From Zygnema cylindricum (lineage: Eukaryota; Streptophyta; Zygnematophyceae; Zygnematales; Zygnemataceae): DNA of 64,000 bases. Every line of letters begins with the position of its first letter. Position 1 is the stretch's first letter. The stretch covers positions 62,001 through 126,000 of the forward strand of contig JBBHKE010002834.1 in the NCBI GenBank assembly GCA_037447655.1. Direction: 5' to 3'. Positions 32,430 through 42,949 of this stretch are shown one piece after another. The notes below the pieces were generated by a model. That model did no database searches and had not been told where the DNA came from. It saw only the letters and a program-made list of their open reading frames with translations. Made by a program: the position numbers and the translations under genes.

Positions 32430-34703
32430 CTAGTCACTCTTTATTTTAAAACCACACTTCTCCCGGCAGAAAATTAGTTTAGGGGAAGAAACAGGTTTGG
32501 TCATCATATCAGCTACCATTTCACTATCTGGTTTATACTCCAAACTTATTATCTTGTTTTCTACTTTCTCCCTAACAAAGCTAAGCCTAATGTCCATGTG
32601 TTTGGCTTTAAAGTGATGTTTAGGATTGGTATAAATGGCAATGGCAGCCTGATTATCACAAAACATTTTTTGGACACCACTCTTAAGTTGACCAGGCTCA
32701 CCAAGCAAAAAATTGACCCACATTAATTCTTTTACAGCAGAGCAAGAAGCCATGTACTCAGCCTCCATGGTGGACTGAGCAATGAACTTTTGCTGCTTGC
32801 TGCTCCAGCAGCAAGCCCCATCACCCACATACAATACATATCCAGATGTGCATCTCCTCATAGGAGCATCCCCATAGCTGGCATCACTCCAAGTGGTGAT
32901 GTCAGTATTTTTCCCACCCAAATGCAACCATAGATCCCTAGTTCCTATGAGATATCTAAGGACTCTCTTAGCTGCCTCCCAATCTTTCTTAGTGGGAGCA
33001 TTCAGACTCCTACTTAGTACTCCTAAAGCTGCGGATATATCCGAATGGGTACAATTCATAAAATATATTAGGCTGCCCACTACTTGTCTATAAGGGATGG
33101 TCTGCATAAATCTTTTCTCTTCCGGGCCTACCTCATCATCTAAGATTATAACTCCCTCTTCCTCAATCCCCTCACTTCCCTTCTTTAAATCAATAAGAGT
33201 GGTACAACTATTAGCCTTGTCCATTTGGAATTTTTCTAACATGTTTCCAATGGCCTCTTTTTGAGTTAATCTGATTATCTTTCTCTCTCTGTCCCTTTCT
33301 ACCTGAATTCCCAAAATATACCTTGCTTCTCCTATATCCTTAATCTCAAATCTTCCTTTTAAATCATTTTTCAACTTATTTATTTTATCCATAGATTTAC
33401 TTAAAACAAGCAAATCATCGATATAAATTGCAATAAAAATAATTCCTTCCTCATCTTCAAACAAATATATAGAGTGATCTGAGCTGATCCGAATATATCC
33501 CAAACCTGTAAGAAACTCATCGAGCTTCTTGTTCCATTTCGTGGGCGCCTGTTTCAGCCTATACAAAGATTTGATCAATCGGCATACCTTGCTTTCCTCC
33601 CCTTGCTCCACAAATCGTTCGGGCTGTTGCATAAAAATTTCCTCTTCCAACTCTCCATGTAGGAAGGCCGTCTTGATGTCCATTTGATGCACTTCCATGT
33701 CTTCTACTGCCGCCATACTGAGAAGTATCTGAACCGAAGGAAACCTAACGACCGGAGCAAAAGTCTCCTCGTAGTCAATTCCCTCTTTCTGGGTAAATCC
33801 CTTCGCCACTAACCTAGCCTTGTAGCGTTCAATGGTGTTATCCAGGTTGAGTTTCAGCTTAAATACCCACTTACACCCAATTGGCTTCCTGTCAGGAGGA
33901 CAGTCCACCAATTCCCATGTATCGGCCGCCATAATTGAGGCCATCTCCTCATTTATGGCTGTTTTCCACCGGTTTCTTTCAGGACAAGTCATTGCCTCAT
34001 TATAAGTTTGAGGTTCATCGGGGTGAGACAGTTTCGTTACCTTATTGTTAACTTGTCTCTCTTGCAGTCTTTTGCTGCTTCTTCTTCCTCCCTCAAACTC
34101 GGTTGCCGGAATAGATGGTTCTCTTGGATTTTTCCGAACAGTTTCTACTTCTCCCCTATCCTTTGATTCCAGGTCGATTTCCACCACGTCTTCCGCTTCG
34201 GTTGGAGTTAATACAAGGGGTTCCACATTTGGGTCCTTCTCGATCTGATCCGTACCAACAAGATCATCATCTTCTTGAAATCCTGGATAGTTAGGAAGCT
34301 GAAAGTCATCAGAATTTTTTGACTCAAATCTGATCTTGACTGTCCTTGTATGCTTAAAGGGATCAATAGATTTTCCTTCATCCATAACCACTAGATGCTT
34401 CACTAGAATAATATCCTCTCTTTTGAGATCATAGACTCTATATCCTTTTACATCTTCATCATATCCTAGTAGATATCCTGGTTTTCCTTTTGGGTCTAAC
34501 TTCCAGTTTGACCGATCTGTGTCTAAACTGAACACTTGACTACAGAAAACCTTTAAGTGTGAAACATCTGGTTTTCGGCCTGTCCATCTCTCATAAGGTG
34601 TTTGGCCTTTTACTGCTGAAGTAAGAACTCTAATTTTGAGATAATTTGCACAGTTCATTGCTTCGGCCCAAAACTTCTTTCCTATCTTCTTATCGGACAA
34701 CAT
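32430..34703 (-). CDS. Copia-3 pol second half: integrase end, RT, RNase H (757-codon open frame)
   Basis: The frame is fully open. It starts in the integrase C-terminal region (KKFWAEAMNCANYLK, YERWTGRKPDVSHLKVF), then the linker, then RT with [37 protein letters not shown] and the catalytic box IYIDDLLVLSKS (YIDD, a tolerated variant of YVDD). RNase H has [19 protein letters not shown] and FCDNQAAIAI, and the frame ends GFKIKSD, a normal copia C-terminus. It is joined to gag-integrase by a one-nucleotide loss near 34703. The first Met is only the first ATG after that shift. Confidence 0.9.
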   Translation of the reverse strand: MLSDKKIGKKFWAEAMNCANYLKIRVLTSAVKGQTPYERWTGRKPDVSHLKVFCSQVFSLDTDRSNWKLDPKGKPGYLLGYDEDVKGYRVYDLKREDIILVKHLVVMDEGKSIDPFKHTRTVKIRFESKNSDDFQLPNYPGFQEDDDLVGTDQIEKDPNVEPLVLTPTEAEDVVEIDLESKDRGEVETVRKNPREPSIPATEFEGGRRSSKRLQERQVNNKVTKLSHPDEPQTYNEAMTCPERNRWKTAINEEMASIMAADTWELVDCPPDRKPIGCKWVFKLKLNLDNTIERYKARLVAKGFTQKEGIDYEETFAPVVRFPSVQILLSMAAVEDMEVHQMDIKTAFLHGELEEEIFMQQPERFVEQGEESKVCRLIKSLYRLKQAPTKWNKKLDEFLTGLGYIRISSDHSIYLFEDEEGIIFIAIYIDDLLVLSKSMDKINKLKNDLKGRFEIKDIGEARYILGIQVERDRERKIIRLTQKEAIGNMLEKFQMDKANSCTTLIDLKKGSEGIEEEGVIILDDEVGPEEKRFMQTIPYRQVVGSLIYFMNCTHSDISAALGVLSRSLNAPTKKDWEAAKRVLRYLIGTRDLWLHLGGKNTDITTWSDASYGDAPMRRCTSGYVLYVGDGACCWSSKQQKFIAQSTMEAEYMASCSAVKELMWVNFLLGEPGQLKSGVQKMFCDNQAAIAIYTNPKHHFKAKHMDIRLSFVREKVENKIISLEYKPDSEMVADMMTKPVSSPKLIFCREKCGFKIKSD

Positions 34704-36310
34704 ATCCTAGCAGTATCACTCAGTGTTCTATTTAATCTTTCAGCTACACCATTCTGCTCAGGATTTTCAGGAACTGTCTTTTGGTGTTGCACTCCATCTT
34801 CTCTCAAAAACTCCTCAAACTGGTTAGAGGTATACTCTCCACCATTGTCACTCCTTACTCTCTTGATTGAGGTTTCATGGAGTTTTTCACTCCATGCTTT
34901 ATATTGTTTAAAACATTCCTGAGCCTCTGACTTATTTTTCAAAAAATACACTCTGGAATACCGAGACCAATCATCGGTGATAGTCATCATAAATCTCTTC
35001 CCCCCGGGTGATGGCACACTGGCCGGCCCCCAAATATCTGTGTGTACTAAATCTAGAATCTTTTCTCCCTTATAGGTGGCAGTTTTTGGGAAGGGCAACC
35101 TGTGTGCTTTACCTTGAGCACATCCACTACAATCACTTAGATTCTCACTTTCACCGAACTGAATCCCTTCCACTACTCCCATCTTTTTCATCTCTCTTAA
35201 CATATCTAGATTCACATGCCCAAGCCTCTTATGCCACAACATTATATCATGAACACCAGCATAATAAAGTTTCTTCTTTTCATTGCTTAAAATCAGCCCA
35301 AACATCCCTTGGCTTCCTTTTTCAGCAATGAAATAAACTTCCTCCTCAAAGCTAGCATTAAAGACTCCTTTCCTAGTGCTAGTATCAAAACCCTTATCAT
35401 CTAAAACAGACGTAGAGATGAGGTTTTGGTTCAGCTCTGGAATAAACAATACATTGGAGAATGTAACTATAAATGTCTTTCCTTCTACTAACACTTGTTC
35501 CTTGTTCCTCCAATCGGTCCTTGTTGCCAAGGCTTGGCCACTCTTTCCTCCCCTTCGGATCTCAATCGTATTCTCTCGAACGAGAATCATCCCTACCACT
35601 GAGTTCCATATCCACCTTGAGTCCGGCAAGTCCTGCACACGGTTGACTATGTTCTTGAACTCCTCGGGTAACTTCATCACTAAACAGTTAACCTTTTCCT
35701 TTTCACTAAATACTTTTCCAGCACTTTCTAGTTCTATAAAAAGTGTAACAAGCTCATTGCAAAAATCCAACATCTTCCCCCCTTTGTACACATACTCCTT
35801 AATTTTCTGATCAGCCAACTGTTGTTGCTGAATCGTACCACTTCGATACATCTCTATGAGAGCCATCCAAAGATCGGATGCCCTCTCTACTTGCAAATGG
35901 GGAGATGCAAGCCCTTGAGTAAGATGGCGAAGGATGAAGTGCTTAGCCGCCATATTGTTGTAGTCCCACGTATCGATATCATTCTCCTCGTTCCTCGGAA
36001 TAGGTGACATAAATGCCGAACCGGCTGCTATTCGTGTGACCGTCTCCTTCTCCTTACATTTGTCCACCACCTCTCCTTCCTTTGTCTCCTCCGTTGAAGA
36101 TGAATCTGCATCTCTAGTGAATTTTCCTCCTGTAAACCCTGGAGGTATCCCAAGACTGGATGGACGCCTCACGCGTCCACTCACTATTCCCCAAAAACGT
36201 TTCTCACATAGAGCTCCTGTCATCATACTTTCCCAGTATATGAAGCCAACTCCATTGAATATGGGCACCCTAGATGGTGGGCCCATAACGTGTAACTCTA
36301 AGACCTCCAT
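34682..36310 (-). CDS. Copia-3 gag and integrase first half (542-codon frame, protease site deleted)
   Basis: The frame starts at ATG 36310 inside the LTR (MEVLELHVMGPPSRVPIF) and reads copia Gag without a stop. At RTDWRNKEQVLVEGKTF it jumps from gag to the end of the protease. Compared with Copia-2 this removes, in frame, the CCHC knuckle and the protease site WIVDSGAS. It continues through the integrase zinc finger (WHKRLGHVN, CAQGKAH) and core (TDIWGP, SDNGGEYTSNQF, NGVAERLN), ending by frameshift at DTARICCPIRR. Without protease it could move only with help from another copy. Confidence 0.88.
   Translation of the reverse strand: MEVLELHVMGPPSRVPIFNGVGFIYWESMMTGALCEKRFWGIVSGRVRRPSSLGIPPGFTGGKFTRDADSSSTEETKEGEVVDKCKEKETVTRIAAGSAFMSPIPRNEENDIDTWDYNNMAAKHFILRHLTQGLASPHLQVERASDLWMALIEMYRSGTIQQQQLADQKIKEYVYKGGKMLDFCNELVTLFIELESAGKVFSEKEKVNCLVMKLPEEFKNIVNRVQDLPDSRWIWNSVVGMILVRENTIEIRRGGKSGQALATRTDWRNKEQVLVEGKTFIVTFSNVLFIPELNQNLISTSVLDDKGFDTSTRKGVFNASFEEEVYFIAEKGSQGMFGLILSNEKKKLYYAGVHDIMLWHKRLGHVNLDMLREMKKMGVVEGIQFGESENLSDCSGCAQGKAHRLPFPKTATYKGEKILDLVHTDIWGPASVPSPGGKRFMMTITDDWSRYSRVYFLKNKSEAQECFKQYKAWSEKLHETSIKRVRSDNGGEYTSNQFEEFLREDGVQHQKTVPENPEQNGVAERLNRTLSDTARICCPIRR
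36275..36289 (-). promoter_or_regulatory. Primer-binding site of Copia-3 inside gag
   Basis: The minus strand reads GTTATGGGCCCACCA, 9 nt after the LTR end. It is complementary to the anticodon arm of plant initiator tRNA-Met, shifted by one base relative to the Copia-2 site. It encodes V-M-G-P-P in gag. Confidence 0.7.
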
Positions 36311-37320
36311 AGGACCTCAGAGTAGGCAGCTCACACGAAGCCTCTAGGATAACCCTGACCCCTTTGTGTTTCAGCAAGAATAACTGCCACCCTGGCAGAC
36401 AAAAAGTCTGACCACCTTCACCCATGTAAAGTCAAGACTCCCTTGAGTCTATAGCAAAAAGAATCTTTGAATTTGCTCCTATAAGCAGTAAGTTATGAAG
36501 GGTCAAAGTTGACCTTTTGTGCAGAAGCTCTCTGGGAGAGAGTGTCCAATCAATCAAATTTTTCTAAGTCCTATCTCTCTCTAAACTCTATCTACTCAAG
36601 TAAGGCACCAAGCATAATAGTGTATCGTACATAAGGTACAAGTGCCGATGTACTTTATGTACGGATATTGTACGACATGGCCAACAAGTCGACACATGCC
36701 ATTTTTGGATTCGTTCTTGGAATCCCAAGAGATGTTGCAATCCAATGTGATTTTGCCATGTGGCAATTGACGTGACGTCAACCGCAAACCGCCGAAAACC
36801 TGTTCCACGATCTCGGCATGCTTCGTGGCCGTCCGATTAAGCCGGATTACAATCGTGACCGTCATAAATTCTTCCGCAGTATTTGTTTCGCTTTCTAAAC
36901 AAAATGCGCAGTATTCGTTTCAGATGTTTCGTACGCCGTACTTTACAAACTGTGTCTATGTTTAAAGATCCGTTAAATGAAATAGACTACGTGTTAACAT
37001 TTAAATACCTATCAAACTATATATCTTCAAGCATGATGGCAAACTAAATGGCTAAGGCTACAGGCTAAGTTGACGGGCGGTAGGTACCAGGTTCAAACCC
37101 TAGGTCCGTCAATTTACATTTTGGTAAATCTACCAAAATCTACAACCCGTAACTCTATCTCTAATCAGCATAGGCAGCCATGGCTCTAGCTCCCTCTTCA
37201 ACCTTTGGTGACTACGACGAGTGTGGGAGCTGAAGAGAGAAGTTAGAGGCAGACTGCCTCGGCTTCTTTTCTGCATTTTGCAAAACCTAGAAAATACTAA
37301 AATAACCTTTTATTTCTACA
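36299..37320 (-). mobile_element. 5' LTR of Copia-3
   Basis: The 1,022-bp LTR matches the 3' LTR in length. Its end reads GAGGTCTTA, where the last bases differ from the GAGGTCTCA of the 3' LTR. It carries the palindrome (36627-36662), TGACGTCA and the tRNA-like module (37033-37112; TGGCTAAGG at 37049, GGTTCAAACCC at 37090). Flanks ctcat (left) and tacag (right) do not match, so the element sits in rearranged DNA. Confidence 0.85.
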
Positions 37321-38278
37321 TACAGCACACATCGATAAGGGTTGAGCTTTATTATTCGGAAGAAGATTACAAGTTGAAAGCTTGAAGCGAAGGTCTACTC
37401 AAAAGAGTCTACTATTGACTAGGTTTACTGAACTATTTAAACTAATCAGGTGCCAGTCAACTAGGTACTATCCTTATGTACAGATGGACCTTCTCGGTCA
37501 ACCAAGATCTATCCAACTATTTTATAGAACAATGTAGTCAAATCTACTTTCTGCGGCGTTACTATACTGCTACGCTGCGTTGCTATGTTAAAATACTAAG
37601 TTGCTATGTTGCTATGCTGCGCTACTCTGGCGTCGCAGCTGCGTTGCTCTCGAACCGCAACTACAACTGCCTTATCCTTAACAATAGCGTACAATTGTCT
37701 GTAACCTTGTAATACTTTTGCCCCAAGCGTAGTACGGATTAATTTGTCTCAAGTCAGTTCCATTACACCTGCTTGCCGCTCATTGGGTAGTAGTACAACT
37801 TTGACTTTTGGACCTACGATTTGACAAACTTTGATGTATAAGGCACTTGGGGCCGAAGGAAACAAGCTGCTTTTCAATACTGTCTCCTGTGAAAACCCTT
37901 TGAAAATTCCAAAAAAAACTTCTTTTGGAGAATCTTTGTCTTGTTTGAGTGCTTGACTATATTACCATCTTGGTTTAGATCTGTCTTGTTTTGAGGTCGT
38001 AGTTTGGGCCGCTAGTGAGCACTATCCATCCTTTTGGGCGATCTTCACTTTTGCCATTGAAACTAAGAAGAATCCAGTGGGTTCTGATTTGCGGAAATCG
38101 AGGTGTGAAGGAGGATCATACTTGTCATTGGTGGCACCGGGAATATTTCGTCTTCTCTTTATGTCAGCTTGGCTTTCCATGGTATGTTGAGCTTGCTTTG
38201 TTATAATATTTAATTTTATCTTTCATTCAATTTTTCTGGGGCAAGATGATATTGTTAAATATGAAACAACCAATTCTA
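37321..38278 (-). repeat. Right inverted arm: Ty3 G-family LTR plus internal end
   Basis: This is the reverse complement of the left arm (30194-31150). It runs from TACAGCACAC next to the Copia-3 LTR to CCAATTCTA at 38278. The AATAAA-bearing block is on the minus strand. Both arms stop at the same outer base, which suggests either a true element end or one palindromic event. Confidence 0.8.
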
Positions 38279-39228
38279 TTTATTTTTATTATTACTGCGT
38301 GGAAATTTATTTGATCCTCTTTGCTAGTTCCTTTTACTTTGGTGGCGGTCCCGCCGGAACACACTTCTAGAATCACTTGTACTAGAACAGTGGGTTTTGA
38401 GGACACATTTGGCCTACTTCCAACGGATCAGAATATTACTGAAAAGCCACCTTTCCGCTCGGATTAGAGGGGACAGGAGCTTTACTGTGGAAATTCTCTT
38501 TTTGGAAGGGAGCGAGGTTTTCACTTAAGATTTATTTTCCCTTTCCACTGCCATCATGGGTGGAGGAGAAACTCCAGATATCGGATCTGGAGAGAAGGGT
38601 AGGTATGAGAAGCTAGTACAAGAAGGAGAGTCACAAATGTCTGAGGAATCCGTACCTATGGAGGGCGTCTTTGATTCTCCGGCCAAAGACCCATCAGTGG
38701 TTCCATCTCCTCCTTCTCCTTATAGCTTAACTCCCGAAAATTACCTTATCATTGGCTAAGGCTGCCTAGGCTCAAGTTTAGGGAAGGAAGGAGGACCGGG
38801 CCCAGGCCAAGGAAAGGAACACAGTGTCTCCCAGGGCCTGGCCAAAAAGGCTAGCTCATAGGGAGCCCTATTTGGGTCCTCTTCCGGAGGTTGGGCTTCT
38901 TACGCGATCTAAGGTACCCGGTACCAAGATTTCGATTGACCCCGCAGTTTTGGCAGATCCACGTTGCCCTGGTTGTAAAGAACTCCTTGCCCTTCACGAC
39001 CTTCATGAGCTGAAGGTGAAGAGGTACTTGGTGTAGAGAGTGGCTCGGACAGATTGAGCTAGGGTGGTTAGACTTCTGGGAGGGGTGGTGGAGATCTTAA
39101 GCAATTCTTCAAAGAGTAGTTCTTCACAATCGATGCAGGAGTGGTCCTGGAGGGCTCCATATTCTCGTCCTCCTCCAACTTCCTCCTTGGACACTATAGC
39201 GAGTAGGCCTTTCTAGGGACACAACACT
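38279..39228 (+). pseudogene. Unassigned transposon-like leader and gag-like frames
   Basis: A short frame begins at 38556 (MGGGETPDIGSGEKG...) and ends at 38758; another spans 38824-39036 (CPGCKELLALHDLHELK). They are Pro/Ser/Glu-rich and follow one another as if from one broken gag-like protein. I recognise no domain. A GGCGGTCCCGCC palindrome lies near 38342. Confidence 0.3.
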
Positions 39229-39855
39229 TTGCGGTCTCGTAGGGGAGAAGGGGATAGCGAGAGGGAAGCGCGAGATCCATTGAGAGGGAAGAGGTTTAAC
39301 CATAGGGACAACAAGGGAAGATGCGCATCTCTTCCAAAGGAAGAGACTTCCCCCACTTCAGCGTTAGTCTCAACTGAGAGACCTTCCCCAACAACACCAC
39401 CTGTTTGCCCTGCAGGAGGGCTAAGGCAATCCGAACCCACTGATCCAGAGGTTAAAATTGTTCTTTGCAATGAAAAGAGTGTTCTTTACTCATGTGTAAG
39501 TGACATGATGCTTTGGCACAAAAGGTTGGGGCATGTGCATCCAGAACGATTAAAGAAAATAAAGAAAAATGGAATAGTGGAGGGTATTACTTTTGAGGAT
39601 GATGAGTCCTTTGATGATTGTAGTGGATGTTCCCAAGGAAAGATTCATAAACTTCCATTTCCAAAGGCAACCACATTTAGGAGAGAGAAAGTATTGGATC
39701 TAATTCACATTGATGTTTGGGGACTAGCAAGGTATGTTTCACATTGGGGGAACAGGTGGATGTTAACTATCGCAGATGATTGGTCTAGATACACGAAGGT
39801 ATACTTTCTCAGACATAAGTCAAAGGTATTGAGATGTTCCAAAGATGCTACGTAG
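39229..39855 (+). pseudogene. Chimeric frame: low-complexity head joined to copia integrase
   Basis: The 208-codon frame has a charged, Pro-rich head of about 75 residues and then copia GAG-pre-integrase and integrase start: MLWHKRLGHVHPERL, CSGCSQGKIHKLPFPK, DLIHIDVWG and ITIADDWSRYTKVYFL-like sequence (here LTIADDWSRYT). It stops at KVLRCSKDAT where the truncated Gypsy-2 LTR begins at 39846. The zinc-finger His/Cys residues and the first catalytic Asp are kept; the rest of integrase is missing. Confidence 0.7.
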
Positions 39856-40371
39856 TTAGTAAGAGATTTCGCACGTTTTTGCATGGGTCAGTTTGAGTCC
39901 TTGCTGATCAATGATTGGCCCAGGTAAAACCTATTCAACGGAGCGTTGACTCTGGCCTGGCGATTCCAAGGTTATGATGGATAAATAGTGAAGTATAACA
40001 GGAGAGTAAACATCTTTTCTTTTGGAAAAGTTTGTGGAAATTGTGACTGATCTTGGTCCTGAGCGATTAAAACAAAATTGGAGCAATGGCATTTTTCCAT
40101 TGAAATCTCTTACAAACTAAGTAGTGTTTTAGTTGTTAAGAGATAAAATTATTAAGAGTGGAGAGTAGAGCATAACACTTTAATAAGAAGGGTTGAGCCA
40201 CGAGGGCACGAGACCAAGCTAATGTTATGAGGACATAAGCTTCTTCTAATTTAAAGTTTATCCTTATATGAGTGCTTTCTAATGTGGATGTGTATTTTCC
40301 AATGTGTGGAATGTGTGGTTGAAACCGATTGAAGTAATGGGATTTTTTGAGAGGTAGGAGATCCTATTACA
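39846..40371 (+). mobile_element. 5' LTR of Gypsy-2, truncated
   Basis: It matches 45691-46218 of the 3' LTR (TAGTTAGTAAGAGATTTCGC, GGTTGAGCCACGAGGGCA). The first 444 bp of the LTR are missing. It ends CTATTACA directly before the primer site. Confidence 0.85.
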
Positions 40372-40373
40372 TA

Positions 40374-40385
40374 TCGTATCAGAGC
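40374..40385 (+). promoter_or_regulatory. Primer-binding site of Gypsy-2
   Basis: TCGTATCAGAGC follows the LTR by two bases. The usual plant site is TGGTATCAGAGC, complementary to the 3' end of initiator tRNA-Met, so 10 of 12 bases fit. The next 700 bp (40386-41100) are untranslated leader without an open frame. Confidence 0.75.
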
Positions 40386-41148
40386 TTTGGTTAGAAACCA
40401 AGGAGAAGTTTGCTCACTCGAAAATCGACTGCCGTGACCGGTGAGGGTGCTGTAACCTGTGTCGGTAGAACCACAATGTGAAGTGGTAGGGGATTGGAGG
40501 TAAACTGAGTGATCACACTGCCAGTGGCTGCTGGTTAGATGTGGGGCGTGCTCCGATCCTAAAGACTAAAGCGGGGTGGGCAGTGTAGCCACCGCTAAAA
40601 CTAACTCCAATTACCTAGAGGCCAAACAAACTTGCCTTCTCCTAGCAATGATTCATGTGTAGAGGGAGGGCTTGAAGCCATGAAGGGTAAGGATGTGAGG
40701 ATTAGAGAACAAAAGATCCTGATGTAGTGGGAAATGGGAAATTTGCTAATGGTGGAGAAGGAAAAGTGGAGCACTTTACTTCTTCAAGAGCAAAGGAGTC
40801 CTGATTTGACTTAAAACTTTTCAAACCCTAAATTGTTACCTTTGAGAGCTTTCCAATTTTGTTGTTGCAAAATTTATGGTCGAACCTTACCTTTAAGAGC
40901 TTTCAATTTTGCTGTTTCAAAATTTGTGGGGAAATTCTTTCATTTTTACATCAATGTTTGGGAAATTGACAAATTGAATTTGTACTAACTTACTTTCAAT
41001 GTCTTATTGATTTCTCAAATTTTGATCTTTTCAAAGGATTTGTTAAGGAGAAGAAATCTTGAATTGGAGCAATTAGAGGACTTCAAACCTGCACCAAATT
41101 TCTTTGGGAAATTATATTCTATCTTTCTTTTTACTCGATTTCATTTTT

Positions 41149-42445
41149 GTGATAATGGCAAATTCTGCATGGAAAAGTGAAATGGAAAATGCCTTGAATG
41201 TTTTGAAAAAACGTACTGTGAAATTGGTAAAAAGATTTAATAATCATGTTACTGCTGTAGATGAAACAATTTTCGTATTGAATAGTGAATTGAAATTTGT
41301 TAAAGAAAAATGGGAATGTTTCAAATGAGAAATTGAATGAGCTCATTAACTTAATTCAGATGAAGAATGATGTTAAGGACCAAAAGGGTGAGAGTAGTAA
41401 AATGAATGCCTGTTTTAGGGAGGATGATCATGATAGACCAACCAAGATAAGAATCTGAAATTGTCTATTAGTGAGGCACCATCGTTTGATGGTAAGAAGA
41501 TTGATGAGTTGGATGGTTCGATTTTCATATGGAGTATTATTTGGAATCTAGAAATTGTGATCGTGATGATTACACTTATTTTGCTGTTAGCTATCTGAAA
41601 GGCGATGCTCAGATTTGGTATTACACTCATAGAAGGTCTAAATTGATTCTTGATAATGCTAATTGGAAAACATATAAAACCGCGATCAAATCGCGATTAT
41701 TGTCTGTCACTTTTAAATCCAAATGGAAGAAAAGTGGCTGAACTGTAAGCAAACTAGATCTGTGAAGGATTACATTGTGGAATTTGACTCATCTAGTATT
41801 CACGTCATAGGTTTGACTGATGAAATGGCTAAGTTCCATTTCTTAAATTATCTAAACCCTATAATGAAATCAAAATTGAAACAACAAAAATTTAATAATT
41901 TAAAAGAATTACAAGACAAGGCATTAGAATTAGAGGATCAGTTCGGGTATAATCGAGAAACTAGATCACTTAGGGGTAATTTGAATGAAGTATCAGAGTA
42001 GGATGAGGGGGAATTTGTGGATGAGGGTCTGAATGCTGGTCTGGTGATTAGGCAAAATATTTTCATGGGAAATTAGAAGGGCGGACATATTGTTAATGCA
42101 TGAAACAAATTTAACAATAGAGGGGGATACATTAAGAGTCCTAAACCAAGCATTAATGCTCAGAAGCCTAACCTTACCATCCCCACATGCACTATTTGTC
42201 AAAAAAAGGGTTATAGAGCATTTGAGTGTGCACAACTGAAAAAGATTAAATATTATAACAGTGGAGAGGAGGAACATTTTAGTAGAGAGTGCACAAAACC
42301 CAAAAAGAAAGTCACTTGTTTCAAATGCAGAGGTCGAGATCATTACCCTAAAGACTGGACAGATAAAGATTCTCTCAAAAGAGTCGATGTAAATGAAGGT
42401 CTCCAAGAGGATATTGCATTATACCTAGTTGAGAAGAAAGCCTAG
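41149..42445 (+). pseudogene. Gypsy-2 gag, broken
   Basis: Successive frames cover the N-terminus (MANSAWKSEMENALNVL, 41155), the capsid (GDAQIWYYTHRR at 41529-41741; KDYIVEFDSSS and DEMAKFHFLNYL at 41723-42001) and decayed zinc knuckles near 42190-42360 (CTICQKKGYRAFEC; YNSGEEEHFSREC; CFKCRGRDHYPKDW), in which several metal ligands are replaced. At least three shifts or stops separate the parts. Confidence 0.75.
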
Positions 42446-42628
42446 GAGGTGGGAAACGAATAGGACTAACTAAAAGTCCTCAGTTGAGTCTACTGGATCC
42501 AAAAGTTAAAGAGTTAACCTTGGAGGGCAAATTAATGTATGGAAAAGTTAGGAAAGCTAATTTATTTTGATTCTCACTACACTGCATAGTTTAAAGAATC
42601 CTTCTGATGAAATTCTCAACAACAACCT

Positions 42629-42949
42629 ATGTTAGGACAGTTAAGTAATGATGACACCAGACACAGTTTGATTAGATTCGAGTCACTCGTGGAAAGAAAA
42701 CCGTTGAGAGTAATGGTTGATTCAGGTGCCACACATAATTTTATTTCACATAGATTTGTAGAGGAAAATAAAATTCCTACTGTCATAAGGGAAAAGCCTT
42801 TACATGTTCATGTGGCAAATGGTAATAAGTCCACATTAAAATTACAAACTGACACGATAGAAGTTGATATTCAGGGTCATAAAATGAAAGTTGTGTGTGA
42901 AATAATGAATTTGGGAAGTGAAGAACTAATTATGGGAAAGCCTTGTTAA
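42629..42949 (+). pseudogene. Gypsy-2 aspartic protease
   Basis: The frame holds the active-site loop VMVDSGATHNFISHRF with the catalytic Asp intact and ends ELIMGKPC, near the usual G-M-D-W-L. It matches the retropepsin-like domain of Ty3 elements. A stop at 42947 cuts it from RT. Confidence 0.8.
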
